Shown here: in pieces, positions 12,776 through 21,232 of the stretch
Layout of the letters: every line of letters begins with the position of its first letter
Numbering within the stretch: position 1 is the stretch's first letter
NCBI RefSeq assembly: GCF_002251855.1
Contig: NZ_NOXW01000020.1
Span: 782,007-846,006, forward strand
Length of the DNA stretch: 64,000 bases
Reading direction: 5' to 3'
Source: Rhodoferax sp. TH121
GTDB taxonomy: Bacteria > Pseudomonadota > Gammaproteobacteria > Burkholderiales > Burkholderiaceae_C
Translations under genes and position numbers: made by a program
The notes under the pieces: generated by a model
What the model saw: the letters and a program-made list of their open reading frames with translations, nothing else
Told to the model about the DNA's origin: nothing
Databases searched by the model: none

Positions 12776-12894
12776 TTGGTGCCACTCGGCCGGTGCGCAG
12801 TAGAGCGCCTGGCGCCAGGGTTTCAGTTTCCTTTCACTGCTTTACCTAGCTTTCCCTATTGCGGCAGCGGCGGGCACCGCGCACCATTCTTCCC

Positions 12895-13581
12895 ATGCAG
12901 TTGTTATTGGTGGAAGACGATCTGGACCTGGTGGATGCGCTGAGCCGCGTGCTCGCCTCGCGCGGCCTGGCGCCGGTGTGCTGCGCCGATGGGCAGGAGG
13001 CCCTGGCCCTGGTGCGCAAGCGCAGCTTCGACGTGATCGTGCTGGACCTGAGTCTGCCGGGCATGGACGGGCTGGAGGTGCTGCAGCGCATCCGCGACGC
13101 AGGCATGCGCGTGCCGGTATTGGTCGTCACCGCCCGGGGCACCCCGGTCGAGCGTGTGCAGGGCCTCACCGTGGGTGCCGACGACTACCTCACCAAACCC
13201 TTTGACACTGAAGAGCTGGTGGCCCGCATCAAAGCCCTGGTCCGGCGCAGCCAGGGCGTGGAGGAATTCCGCTGCGGCCATCTGCAGCTGGATACAGTCA
13301 CCGGAGCCGTGTTGCGCTCGGGCCGCCCGCTGGACATTGCCCCGCGGGAGGCCGCCATGCTGCGCACCCTGATGACCCGTCCGGGCCGCCCGGTCTCGCG
13401 CGATGACCTGTTTGCTGCCGTGTTTGGCGACGACGCCAGCCAGCAGGCCGACGCGGTGGACGTGCTGGCCCACCGCCTGCGCAAGCGCCTGCTGGGCACG
13501 GGCACCACGTTGCTCACCATGCGGGGCGTGGGTTACCTGCTGGTCGACGAGCTGGCCAGTCCGGCGCAGGAGCCCGCATGA
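12895..13581 (+). CDS. OmpR-family response regulator
   Basis: A 228-aa response regulator. The receiver domain (residues 1-115) has the acidic pair EDD, the phosphoacceptor Asp51 in VLDLSLPGMDG, Thr in VVTARG and Lys in DDYLTKPF. The winged-helix output domain ends with the expected RLRKRLLG and MRGVGYLLVDE. ATG 12895 starts exactly at the conserved QLLLVEDD strand. Its stop overlaps the kinase start by 4 bp, and the kinase in turn overlaps the ABC transporter, so this pair very likely controls or senses the substrate of the adjacent importer. Confidence 0.93.
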   Translation: MQLLLVEDDLDLVDALSRVLASRGLAPVCCADGQEALALVRKRSFDVIVLDLSLPGMDGLEVLQRIRDAGMRVPVLVVTARGTPVERVQGLTVGADDYLTKPFDTEELVARIKALVRRSQGVEEFRCGHLQLDTVTGAVLRSGRPLDIAPREAAMLRTLMTRPGRPVSRDDLFAAVFGDDASQQADAVDVLAHRLRKRLLGTGTTLLTMRGVGYLLVDELASPAQEPA

Positions 13582-14678
13582 ACGAAGCGCCCATGCCCGG
13601 CCGGCAGGGTGCGTCTATGCGCCTGCGCATGACCGCAGCTGCCAGCGCCCTGGCTTTGCTAGCGGCGCTGGGCGGTGCCATGCTGGCCGGAGCTTTGCCG
13701 CATACCGAGGCCGCTTCTTGGTGGCTCGCGCTGCTGGCGGGCGTGGGTCTGCTGCTGGCGCTGGCCTGGTGGCTGGCCGGGCGCAGCCTGGCGCCGGTGC
13801 ACCGATTGGCTGCGACCGTCGCCGCGCGCCGCCCCCATGAGACGGCCTTGCTGGAGCGCGCACCGGCGCCCGAGCTGGAGGCCTTGGTGCGCGGGCTCAA
13901 CAGCCAGTGGCAGCAACAACAGACGGCGCTGGACCAGCAGCAGCGCTTCATTGCCGAAGCCTCGCACCAGCTGCGTACGCCGCTTGCCGTGCTCAAGACC
14001 CAGCTGCAGGGCACGATCGCTGGCGAGCTGCAGACGGCCGAGACCCTGCCCAAGATGTTGCGCACCGTGGACCGCGCCTCGCACCTGGCCAACCAGCTGC
14101 TCTCCAAGGCCAAGGTGGACCAGAAGCTGCAGAACGCGCAATGGGCCGATGTGGATCTGCAACAGATTGCCAGCGAGGTACTGGTGGAGTGCGCACCGCT
14201 GGTGGCACGCAAGCGCCTGGACGTGTCGCTGGAAGCGCTGCCGGTGCGCCTGCACACCGACGGCTGGTTGGTCGGTGAGCTGCTGCGCAACCTGGTGGCC
14301 AACGCGATTCACCAGAGTGCCCCGGGGAGCAGCCTGGGCGTGGTGATCCGCTACCTGCCCACCGAGGTGGAGCTGCTGGTGTGGGACAACGCGGGCGGCA
14401 TTGACGAAGGCGTGCGCGAGCGCCTGTTCATGCCCTTTGAGTCCGCCAGCGGCGGCACAGGCGTGGGCCTGGGCTTGTCGATCTGCAAGCAGATTGCAGT
14501 GTCCATGCAGGCCAGCCTGGACCTCTACAACCGCATGCAACACGGTGTGGTGGTGGGCGTGGATGCCGTGGTGCGCTGGCCCTTGCCCGAGGGGCAGGCA
14601 CCGGGCGCGGCGCCGTCACCAATGGCAGCCGTGCATTCACAGCCGCTCTCGCACGCCGCGCTGCGGGTGCCCGCATGA
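13578..14678 (+). CDS. Sensor histidine kinase
   Basis: An inner-membrane kinase of 366 aa. Two membrane segments (about residues 18-38 and 47-67) enclose only a short periplasmic loop (HTEAAS), so it may sense within the membrane or through a partner protein rather than by a large sensor domain. The phosphoacceptor is His130 in EASHQLRTPLA. The ATPase domain shows the N box NLVANAIHQS, the G1 box VWDNAGGI and the G2 box GTGVGLGLSI. ATGA overlap with the response regulator upstream and with the ATPase gene downstream gives one transcript with the ABC transporter. Confidence 0.92.
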   Translation: MNEAPMPGRQGASMRLRMTAAASALALLAALGGAMLAGALPHTEAASWWLALLAGVGLLLALAWWLAGRSLAPVHRLAATVAARRPHETALLERAPAPELEALVRGLNSQWQQQQTALDQQQRFIAEASHQLRTPLAVLKTQLQGTIAGELQTAETLPKMLRTVDRASHLANQLLSKAKVDQKLQNAQWADVDLQQIASEVLVECAPLVARKRLDVSLEALPVRLHTDGWLVGELLRNLVANAIHQSAPGSSLGVVIRYLPTEVELLVWDNAGGIDEGVRERLFMPFESASGGTGVGLGLSICKQIAVSMQASLDLYNRMQHGVVVGVDAVVRWPLPEGQAPGAAPSPMAAVHSQPLSHAALRVPA

Positions 14679-15766
14679 GCCAGGGGCTGCACTTGCTGGG
14701 CATTGAAAAAACCTATGCCAATGGTTACCGCGCGCTGCGCGGCGTGCACCTGCGTGTGCCCGAGCGTCGGCTGACTACCTTGCTGGGGCCGTCGGGTTGC
14801 GGCAAGAGCACCTTGCTGCGCCTGATTGCCGGGCTGGAGCGGCCTGATGCCGGCCAGATCGTGTTTCGCGGCGAAGACTTGACCCATTGCCCGGCCGACC
14901 AGCGCGATATGAGCCTGGTGTTCCAGAGTTATGCCTTGTTTCCCTATTTGTCGGTGCAAGACAACGTGCGCTACGGCCTCAAGGCACAAGGCCTGTCTGC
15001 CGCCGCGCAGGCGGAGCGGGCGGCGCAGGCCCTCGCGCTGGTGGGCTTGGGCGGGTTCGAAGACCGTATGCCGCACGAACTGTCAGGCGGTCAGCAGCAG
15101 CGCACCGCGCTGGCGCGTGCACTGGCCCTGCAGCCCGCACTGGTGTTGCTGGACGAGCCGCTGTCCAACCTGGATGCCAACCTGCGCCGCCATATCCGCG
15201 AAGACATTCGCCAGCTGCAGCAGCGGCTTGGGCTCACGGTGCTCTACGTCACCCACGACCATGCGGAGGCCATGTCGGTCAGCGACCAGGTGGTGGTGAT
15301 GCAGGAGGGCCGGGTGGTGCAGATTGGCTCGCCGCGCGAGATTTACGAGCAACCCCAGACCGAGTTTGTGGCTGGCTTCATGGGCGACTCTGCGGTGTTT
15401 GAAGCGCACTGCGATGGCGCAGGCCAGATTCGCCTGGGGCCGCTCACGCTGGACCTAGGGGTACCACTGCGGCAGGGCGCGGTGCGCCTGATCGTGCGCC
15501 CGCAGGCCTGGTGCATGGCCCCGGCAGGCGCGCAAGGCCTGGCGGGCAAGGTGGAGCGCAGTGCGTACCTGGGCCGCAGCACCGAGACCTGGGTGCTCAC
15601 CGCCCTGGGCAGCCTGTTGGTCATTTCCGATCAACAGGCTGCCTGCCACGCGGTGGGCGCGCCGGTCAGTCTTTTTCTTTCCCGCAAAGGGGTGAGCGTG
15701 CTCTTGCCCCAAACCCTTTCGACCCCCCAGACCATCCCGGTCTTTCAATCCAGGAGACATCCATGA
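14675..15766 (+). CDS. ABC transporter ATP-binding protein, first of two
   Basis: Cytoplasmic ATPase subunit (363 aa) of an FbpC/PotA-like importer. Walker A is GPSGCGKST, the Q-loop lies in VFQSYALFPYL, the signature is LSGGQQQR and Walker B is LVLLDEPLSNLDANL, followed by the H-loop THDHAEAM. A C-terminal regulatory (TOBE-like) region follows from about residue 240. Starts inside the kinase gene (ATGA) and its stop overlaps the binding-protein start (ATGA). A second, clearly different ATPase gene closes the operon (19088). Whether the two work as a heterodimer on the single fused permease is inference. Confidence 0.93.
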   Translation: MSQGLHLLGIEKTYANGYRALRGVHLRVPERRLTTLLGPSGCGKSTLLRLIAGLERPDAGQIVFRGEDLTHCPADQRDMSLVFQSYALFPYLSVQDNVRYGLKAQGLSAAAQAERAAQALALVGLGGFEDRMPHELSGGQQQRTALARALALQPALVLLDEPLSNLDANLRRHIREDIRQLQQRLGLTVLYVTHDHAEAMSVSDQVVVMQEGRVVQIGSPREIYEQPQTEFVAGFMGDSAVFEAHCDGAGQIRLGPLTLDLGVPLRQGAVRLIVRPQAWCMAPAGAQGLAGKVERSAYLGRSTETWVLTALGSLLVISDQQAACHAVGAPVSLFLSRKGVSVLLPQTLSTPQTIPVFQSRRHP

Positions 15767-16788
15767 AAAAAAACCAATTGCTCGTACTAGCCGCCATGGC
15801 CACGGCCGGCGTGTCTGCCCACGCCCAGGCGGGTGGCGAAGTCAACATCATTTGCTCGGGGCAGGCCCCCTGGTGCAGCATGGTGGCGGTGACGTTTGAG
15901 AAGAGCCAGGGCATCAAGGTCAACATGACACCCAAGGGTTCGGGGGAAGCTGTGGCCCAGCTCATGGCCGAGCGCGCCAACCCCAAGACCGACATCTTTT
16001 TTGGTGGCACGGGCGACCCGCATTTGGTGGCGGCCGAGCAAAACCTGACGCAGGAGTACAAGTCGCCCCTGTTGCCCAAGCTCTATGACTGGGCCCAAAG
16101 GCAGGCAGCACAGTCCGGTTACAAAACCGTGGGCATTTATTCCGGCCCACTGGGCTTTGGCTACAACACCGAACTGCTGGCCAAGAAAAAGCTGCCCGTT
16201 CCCAAGACGTGGGCGGACCTCATCAAGCCCGAGTACAAGGGCGAAATCCAGTCCGCCAACCCATCGTCCAGTGGTACGGCCTACACCATGATCGCCACGC
16301 TGGTGCAACTGATGGGCGAGGACAAGGCCTATGACTACCTGGGCAAGCTGCACAAAAACATTGCGACCTACCAGCGCTCGGGCGTGGGCCCCATCAAGGC
16401 GGTGGCGCGCGGCGAGGCGGCCATTTCCATCAGCTTTGTGCACGACGGCCCCGGTGAGAAGGCGCAAGGTTTTCCGCTGGAAACCATCACCCCCAGCGAT
16501 GGTACGGGCGCAGAGATTGGCTCCATGTCCATCGTGCGTGGTGCGCGCAATCTGGAGAATGCCAAGAAGTTCTACGACTGGGCGCTGACCCCGGGCGCCC
16601 AGGCTCTTGGTGCGGCCACGCTGCAGTTCCAGCTGCCATCCAACCGCGAAACCAAGGTAGACCCGCGTGTGCCAGACTTCCGCAAGATCAAGATGATTGA
16701 CTACGACTACGCCAAGTACGGCCAGGCGGCCGAGCGCAAGCGCCTGATCCAGCGCTGGGAGCGTGACGTCAACGGCCAGGGCCGCTAA
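15763..16788 (+). CDS. Periplasmic solute-binding protein, FbpA/AfuA superfamily
   Basis: A 341-aa secreted protein with a classical signal peptide (residues 1-22, cleavage near AHA|QA) and no lipobox. The mature start GGEVNIICSGQAPWC contains a likely disulfide pair, C31 and C38. The tandem tyrosine pair used by ferric-binding FbpA proteins is absent. Instead the protein has H227-D228 and E251, with the same 24-residue His-to-Glu spacing I recall for the hexose-phosphate-binding residues of AfuA. A sugar phosphate is therefore a better guess than Fe3+, though this rests on memory of AfuA. ATG at 15763 overlaps the preceding stop and follows an AGGAGAC ribosome site. Confidence 0.88.
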   Translation: MKKNQLLVLAAMATAGVSAHAQAGGEVNIICSGQAPWCSMVAVTFEKSQGIKVNMTPKGSGEAVAQLMAERANPKTDIFFGGTGDPHLVAAEQNLTQEYKSPLLPKLYDWAQRQAAQSGYKTVGIYSGPLGFGYNTELLAKKKLPVPKTWADLIKPEYKGEIQSANPSSSGTAYTMIATLVQLMGEDKAYDYLGKLHKNIATYQRSGVGPIKAVARGEAAISISFVHDGPGEKAQGFPLETITPSDGTGAEIGSMSIVRGARNLENAKKFYDWALTPGAQALGAATLQFQLPSNRETKVDPRVPDFRKIKMIDYDYAKYGQAAERKRLIQRWERDVNGQGR

Positions 16789-16815
16789 GCCGCGCCAGCG
16801 CACTGCCTCCTCGCC

Positions 16816-16836
16816 CCCGCCGCGCCAAGCGGCGGG
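16816..16836 (+). promoter_or_regulatory. GC-rich stem-loop between binding protein and permease
   Basis: Perfect 8-bp inverted repeat CCCGCCGC / GCGGCGGG with the 5-nt loop GCCAA and no T-run. Its position directly after the binding-protein gene suggests an mRNA-stabilising hairpin giving more binding protein than permease. Confidence 0.55.
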
Positions 16837-16862
16837 CTGTGCCCTGTAATTCATCGATCTCC

Positions 16863-19064
16863 ATGACACATACACACCCGTGGCGCCTGCGCCGCGCGAT
16901 CGCCCTGTGGGCGGCGCTGGGCTTGGTCGCCTTTATGCTGCTGCCCTGGTACTTCCTTCAAAACGGCGGCTTGTGGGGCGCCATGCCCGGCATCTGGGGC
17001 AAGGCAGACACCGCCAGTGCCTGGGTGCAGGCTTGGAGCCACCACCGCGTCTGGCTCTGGTCGGGCCTGGCCGGGCTGCTGCTGGCCGGTGCGGCCGCGC
17101 TCAGTGCTGAGCCACGTAGCCAAGGCCTGCTGCTGTGCAGCGGTGCCACGGTGGGCCTGGCCGGGGTCTTGCTGAGTGGCTTTGCCATTGGCATGGTGGG
17201 CTGGTCCTGGGACTGGCTCAATGCCATGTGGGGTTCCACGGAGTGGACCCAACCCGGCATGGGCTGGGGCGGTTTTGTGGTGGTGCTGAGCCTGCTGGCA
17301 CTGCTGGCCATCGGCGTGGCGCGGCTGGGGGGCTTCAAGGGCGATGCCTTTGTCGCTGGCGCGGTGCTGGTATGTGCCGCGCTGCTGGCGCTGTTTGTGG
17401 TCTACCCGGTCATCAAGTCGCTCATGGGCAGCGTGCTGAATGACGAAGGCCAGTTTGCACTGGGCGCCTTGTGGGAGCGTATTGGCACGGCGCGCATCTG
17501 GGGGCTGGGCTGTGTGACCGGAGGCGGGCGCTGTGGCGTGGCCTGGAACACGCTGGGCCTGGCCTTGATGACGGCGGCCGGCACCACGTTCTTGGGCACG
17601 CTGATTGCGCTGTGGGCCGAGCGCGAGGCCAAGCGCTTGGCGCGTCCACTTAACATCCTGGCCATGTTGCCCATCATCACGCCGCCCTTTGTGGTGGGCT
17701 TGGGTCTCATCCTATTGTTTGGCCGCGCCGGGCTCTACAACCAGTTCATGGAGTGGGCCTTTGGTATTGAGCCTACGCGCTGGTTCTACGGCTTTTTTGG
17801 CGTCTGGCTGGCTCAGCTGTTTGCCTTCACACCGATTGCCTTCATGATCATGCGCGGCGTGGTGCAGGGCGTAAGCCCGTCCATGGAGGAGGCCTCGCAA
17901 ACCCTGCGCGCCAACCGCATGCAAACCTTTTGGAGCGTGACGTTGCCGCTGCTCAAGCCGGGCTTGGCCAACGCCTTTCTGGTCGGCTTCATCGAGAGCA
18001 TGGCGGACTTTGGCAACCCTATCGTGGTGGGCGGGCAGTTTGCGGTGCTGTCCACCGAAATCTTCTTTGCCATCGTTGGCTCCTCGCTGGACCCTGGTAT
18101 GGCCGCGGCCCTCTCGCTGATCCTGACGCTGTTTGCGTTGGCGGTGTTCTTCATCCAGCGCCGGGTGCTGGGCAAGGGCAGCTACACCACGGTGGCGGGG
18201 AAAGGCGACGCTGGTTTGCCCATGCCGCTGCCAGACGGCATCCGCAAGCTGTGCCTCGGGGTAGCGGGGCCGTGGTTGCTGTTCACGCTGGTGGTCTATT
18301 TGTTTGCCTTTGCGGGCGGCTTTGTGCAGACTTGGGGGCGCGACTACACGCTCACGTTGAACCACTTCCGCACCGCGTTTGACGTGCAGTGGGGCGACTA
18401 TGGCTGGGTTTGGGCCGGAACGGCCTGGAACTCGCTGTTCACTACCTTGTCATTGGCCGCCATGGCGGCGCCCATCTGCGCCGGTATGGGCCTCTTGATT
18501 GCATGGTTGCTGGCACGTACCGAGTTTCGGGGCAAGGCGACGTTTGAGTTTTCCGCTTTGCTGACCTTTGCGGTGCCGGGTACGGTGCTGGGGGTGAGCT
18601 ACATCCTTGCCTTCAATGTGCCACCGGTGGAGCTGACGGGGACTGGCCTCATCATCGTGCTGTGCTTTGTGTTCCGCAATCTGCCGGTGGGCGTGCGTGC
18701 CGGTACGGCGGCCTTCAAGCAGTTGGACCGATCGCTGGATGAGGCCTCACTCATGCTGCGTGCCAACACGCTCACCACACTGCGCCTGGTGGTGCTGCCG
18801 CTCATCAAGTCGGCGCTGGTGGCGGCGCTGGTGTATTCCTTTGTGCGCTCCATCACCACGGTATCGGCGGTGATCTTTCTGGTCACGGCGAAATACGAGC
18901 TGTCCACCACCTACATCATTGGCCGCGTGGGCAATGGCGACTACGGCGTGGCGTTGGCCTATTGCACGGTGCTCATCGTGCTGATGTCGCTCAGCACGCT
19001 GCTGGTGCAGGCCCTGGTGGGCGAACGCAAGCTGGGCCGCCGGGCAACACCGGCCGCACATTGA
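16863..19064 (+). CDS. Fused double ABC permease (FbpB/AfuB-like)
   Basis: A 733-aa inner-membrane protein containing two binding-protein-dependent permease domains in one chain, with additional N-terminal hydrophobic segments (residues 10-185). Domain 1 has the EAA-type coupling loop EEASQTLRANRMQTFWSV and domain 2 has DEASLMLRANTLTTLRLV, so both nucleotide-binding-domain contacts are on one polypeptide. It is longer than classical FbpB (about 500 aa), in keeping with AfuB-type permeases. ATG 16863 is preferred over an upstream in-frame GTG. The second ATPase gene follows after 23 bp. Confidence 0.92.
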   Translation: MTHTHPWRLRRAIALWAALGLVAFMLLPWYFLQNGGLWGAMPGIWGKADTASAWVQAWSHHRVWLWSGLAGLLLAGAAALSAEPRSQGLLLCSGATVGLAGVLLSGFAIGMVGWSWDWLNAMWGSTEWTQPGMGWGGFVVVLSLLALLAIGVARLGGFKGDAFVAGAVLVCAALLALFVVYPVIKSLMGSVLNDEGQFALGALWERIGTARIWGLGCVTGGGRCGVAWNTLGLALMTAAGTTFLGTLIALWAEREAKRLARPLNILAMLPIITPPFVVGLGLILLFGRAGLYNQFMEWAFGIEPTRWFYGFFGVWLAQLFAFTPIAFMIMRGVVQGVSPSMEEASQTLRANRMQTFWSVTLPLLKPGLANAFLVGFIESMADFGNPIVVGGQFAVLSTEIFFAIVGSSLDPGMAAALSLILTLFALAVFFIQRRVLGKGSYTTVAGKGDAGLPMPLPDGIRKLCLGVAGPWLLFTLVVYLFAFAGGFVQTWGRDYTLTLNHFRTAFDVQWGDYGWVWAGTAWNSLFTTLSLAAMAAPICAGMGLLIAWLLARTEFRGKATFEFSALLTFAVPGTVLGVSYILAFNVPPVELTGTGLIIVLCFVFRNLPVGVRAGTAAFKQLDRSLDEASLMLRANTLTTLRLVVLPLIKSALVAALVYSFVRSITTVSAVIFLVTAKYELSTTYIIGRVGNGDYGVALAYCTVLIVLMSLSTLLVQALVGERKLGRRATPAAH

Positions 19065-19087
19065 ACTACTTTTGAACGGGTATCCCC

Positions 19088-20152
19088 ATGACACATACAA
19101 ACACAGGCACGAATACAGGTATTTCTTTCCGCCAGGTCGTCAAACGTTACGGCGGTGCCGATAGTCCGTTGGTCGTGCGCGGCATCGACTTTGATGTGCC
19201 CAAGGGCACGCTGACCACCATTCTGGGCCCCTCCGGTTGCGGCAAGACCACCACGCTGCGCATGATTGCGGGCCTGGAGACGCCCAGCGGCGGGCAAATC
19301 TTCATCGATGGGCGCGACGTGACCCAGTTGGGGCCAGCCGAGCGCAATGTGAGCATGGTGTTCCAGAGTTATGCGCTGTTCCCGCACATGACGGTCCTGG
19401 GCAATGTGGCTTATGGCCTCAACGTGAGTGGCGTGCCCAAGGCGGAGGTAAGTGACCGTGCCCGCGCGGCCATGGCCATCGTGGGCCTGGCTGGCTATGA
19501 GGCGCGTTATCCGGCCGAATTGTCGGGCGGGCAGCAACAACGGGTGGCACTGGCGCGTGCCCTGGTGCTGGAGCCTTCGGTCCTGCTGTTCGACGAGCCA
19601 CTGTCCAACCTGGACGCACGCTTGCGCCGCTCCATGCGCGAAGAAATTCGCGGCCTGCAGCAGCGCCTCAAGCTCACGGTGGCCTATGTCACGCACGACC
19701 AAAGCGAGGCGCTGGCGGTGAGCGACCAGATCATCGTGATGGACGGCGGCCTGATCGTGCAGGCCGGTAGTCCGCGCGAGCTGTATGAGAACCCCAAGAC
19801 GGAGTTCGTGGCCGGTTTCATGGGCGAGGCCGTGCTGCTGGATGGGGTCTGCGAGTCGGAGGGCGCAGTACGCCTGGGCCCGCTCACCCTGCGCACACCG
19901 CAGCGCGTGGCCACCGGCCCGGTCAAAGTGGCGATCCGTCCCGAGGCCTGGGCGGTACATGATGGCCACGGGCACGGGCTGCTGGGCACGGTGTCCAAAG
20001 CGGCCTACCTGGGCAGCTTCCAGGAGCTGACGGTGGATACCAGTCTGGGCGAGATTTTTGTGGTGTCGTCGGACGCGCAGGGTAGCTGGAGCAGTGGCGA
20101 CGCGGTGACCTTGCAGCTGTCTGAGCGCGGGGTGTCGGTGGTGGCGGTCTAG
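19088..20152 (+). CDS. ABC transporter ATP-binding protein, second of two
   Basis: A 354-aa ATPase with Walker A GPSGCGKTT, signature LSGGQQQR and Walker B VLLFDEPLSNLDARL, then the H-loop THDQSEAL and a C-terminal regulatory domain. It is a paralogue of the ATPase encoded at 14675: the catalytic halves are very similar but the C-terminal regulatory halves differ. It ends the operon and is followed by repeat copy D. An importer with a fused permease would need only one ATPase gene if the ATPase were a homodimer. Confidence 0.93.
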   Translation: MTHTNTGTNTGISFRQVVKRYGGADSPLVVRGIDFDVPKGTLTTILGPSGCGKTTTLRMIAGLETPSGGQIFIDGRDVTQLGPAERNVSMVFQSYALFPHMTVLGNVAYGLNVSGVPKAEVSDRARAAMAIVGLAGYEARYPAELSGGQQQRVALARALVLEPSVLLFDEPLSNLDARLRRSMREEIRGLQQRLKLTVAYVTHDQSEALAVSDQIIVMDGGLIVQAGSPRELYENPKTEFVAGFMGEAVLLDGVCESEGAVRLGPLTLRTPQRVATGPVKVAIRPEAWAVHDGHGHGLLGTVSKAAYLGSFQELTVDTSLGEIFVVSSDAQGSWSSGDAVTLQLSERGVSVVAV

Positions 20153-20158
20153 GCAGGT

Positions 20159-20235
20159 TGGAGGCCATTTTTTGAAAGAAATTGGCCTTTAGGCTACGTA
20201 GATACTGCGCGAGTAGCTACTGAATGTATAGCAAG
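20159..20235. repeat. Intergenic short repeat, copy D
   Basis: Fourth copy of the family between the convergent second ATPase and IclR genes: AAATTGGCCTTTAGGCTACG, then TAGATACTGCGCGAGTAGCT, ending in a short hairpin (CTACTGAATGTATAG). It abuts the IclR stop codon. Confidence 0.7.
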
Positions 20236-21084
20236 TCAGGCCGCTTCGCGTGCCATGCCTTGTGTCAGTGACAGGGTGTGGGCGGCTTCGCGCAGGTAGT
20301 TTCGTACATCGGTCATTTGCGGACCCACGTGCCGGTCGATACGGCGGATGTAGGGGCAGGTGAGGGTGGCCAGTGCGGTGTTGTCCGGCCCGAGGATGGG
20401 GAATGAAATGTCGATCACCCCCAGCGTTTGCGCACTGTCGCGCTCCAGGTAGCCGCGCTCGCGGATGCTGGCCAGCGTGGCTTGTAGCTCGGCTTCGGTA
20501 ATGGGTACTTCGCCATCCAGTGGCGTGTGTTCGGCCAGCATGCGGCGATAGCTGCCCTCGTCGGCATAGGCCAGCAGCAGGTGGCCCGAGGCAGTGTCCA
20601 GCAGGCCCACGCGCGCACCGCGTTGCACCGCAAAGCTCCAGCCACTGGGGCTGTTGATCTGGGCGCTGATGAGCACGTTGCCGCGGTCGTAGACCCCCAT
20701 GTGGCAGGACTGTTCTGCCTTGCGGGCAAAGTCGTCCATCACCGGCAGGGCCTGGTTGATCAGGCGGCTCAGCGGCGGGTGCATATTGGCCAGCGCAAAC
20801 AACTTGAGGCTGAGCGCATAGCGGTCACCAGACGCGTTGCGCATCACGTACTGCCGCGCCACGAGACGCTCCAGCATGCGGTAGATCTCACTAGCGCTGC
20901 GGTCCATCTCTTTCACGATTTCGGCGCGTGTCAGGCCGTGTGGCTGCGTCGCCAGCAACTCCAGAATGTCCAGCCCCTTGTCCAGCGCTGGCGCGCGGTA
21001 GCGGTCTTCCGGGGGCAGGCTCGATTCGTCCTGGTCTTCGGTCTTGGCGGGGCGGCCGCGCGGCTTGGCGGGAGACGTGGTCAT
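20236..21084 (-). CDS. IclR-family transcriptional regulator (probable L-fucose operon regulator)
   Basis: A 282-aa regulator with a basic N-terminal tail (KPRGRPAK), an IclR winged-helix domain (about residues 30-95: ALDKGLDILELLATQPHGLT, ASEIYRMLERLVARQYVMR) and an effector-binding domain including VGLLDTASGHLLLA. It is divergently transcribed from the fucose operon with a 148-bp gap, which makes it the likely regulator responding to an L-fucose intermediate. IclR proteins often act as repressors relieved by a pathway metabolite; the direction of control here is not visible. Confidence 0.88.
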   Translation of the reverse strand: MTTSPAKPRGRPAKTEDQDESSLPPEDRYRAPALDKGLDILELLATQPHGLTRAEIVKEMDRSASEIYRMLERLVARQYVMRNASGDRYALSLKLFALANMHPPLSRLINQALPVMDDFARKAEQSCHMGVYDRGNVLISAQINSPSGWSFAVQRGARVGLLDTASGHLLLAYADEGSYRRMLAEHTPLDGEVPITEAELQATLASIRERGYLERDSAQTLGVIDISFPILGPDNTALATLTCPYIRRIDRHVGPQMTDVRNYLREAAHTLSLTQGMAREAA

Positions 21085-21186
21085 GGTTGGGGGGCTTTCG
21101 GGTGAAGGTTTATAGCAGGGCCCTGGGGCTCTAGGGTAAGTACTAGGCCGTGGACGGACAAAGCTGCCTATGATTTCGCTTCATAC

Positions 21187-21203
21187 ATGAATAGTTTGTT
21201 CAT
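21187..21203. promoter_or_regulatory. Candidate IclR operator
   Basis: Dyad ATGAA-(7)-TTCAT in the divergent intergenic region, 30 bp upstream of the first fucose-operon ATG. It lies in an A/T-rich stretch that otherwise stands out from the GC-rich surroundings. Assigned by position and symmetry only. Confidence 0.45.
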
Positions 21204-21232
21204 ATTTGAATTATTAAACCGGAGTCAGCAGC

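Noticed and set aside
15763..20152. Ferric-iron (FbpABC) importer
   Set aside because: Permease and ATPases fit the iron family superficially, but the binding protein lacks the tandem Tyr iron ligands and has an HD...E pattern like AfuA. Iron is kept only as an alternative.
14675..20152. Recent tandem duplication of the two ATPase genes
   Set aside because: Only catalytic motifs are alike; the C-terminal halves and flanks differ clearly, so they are old paralogues rather than a recent duplication.
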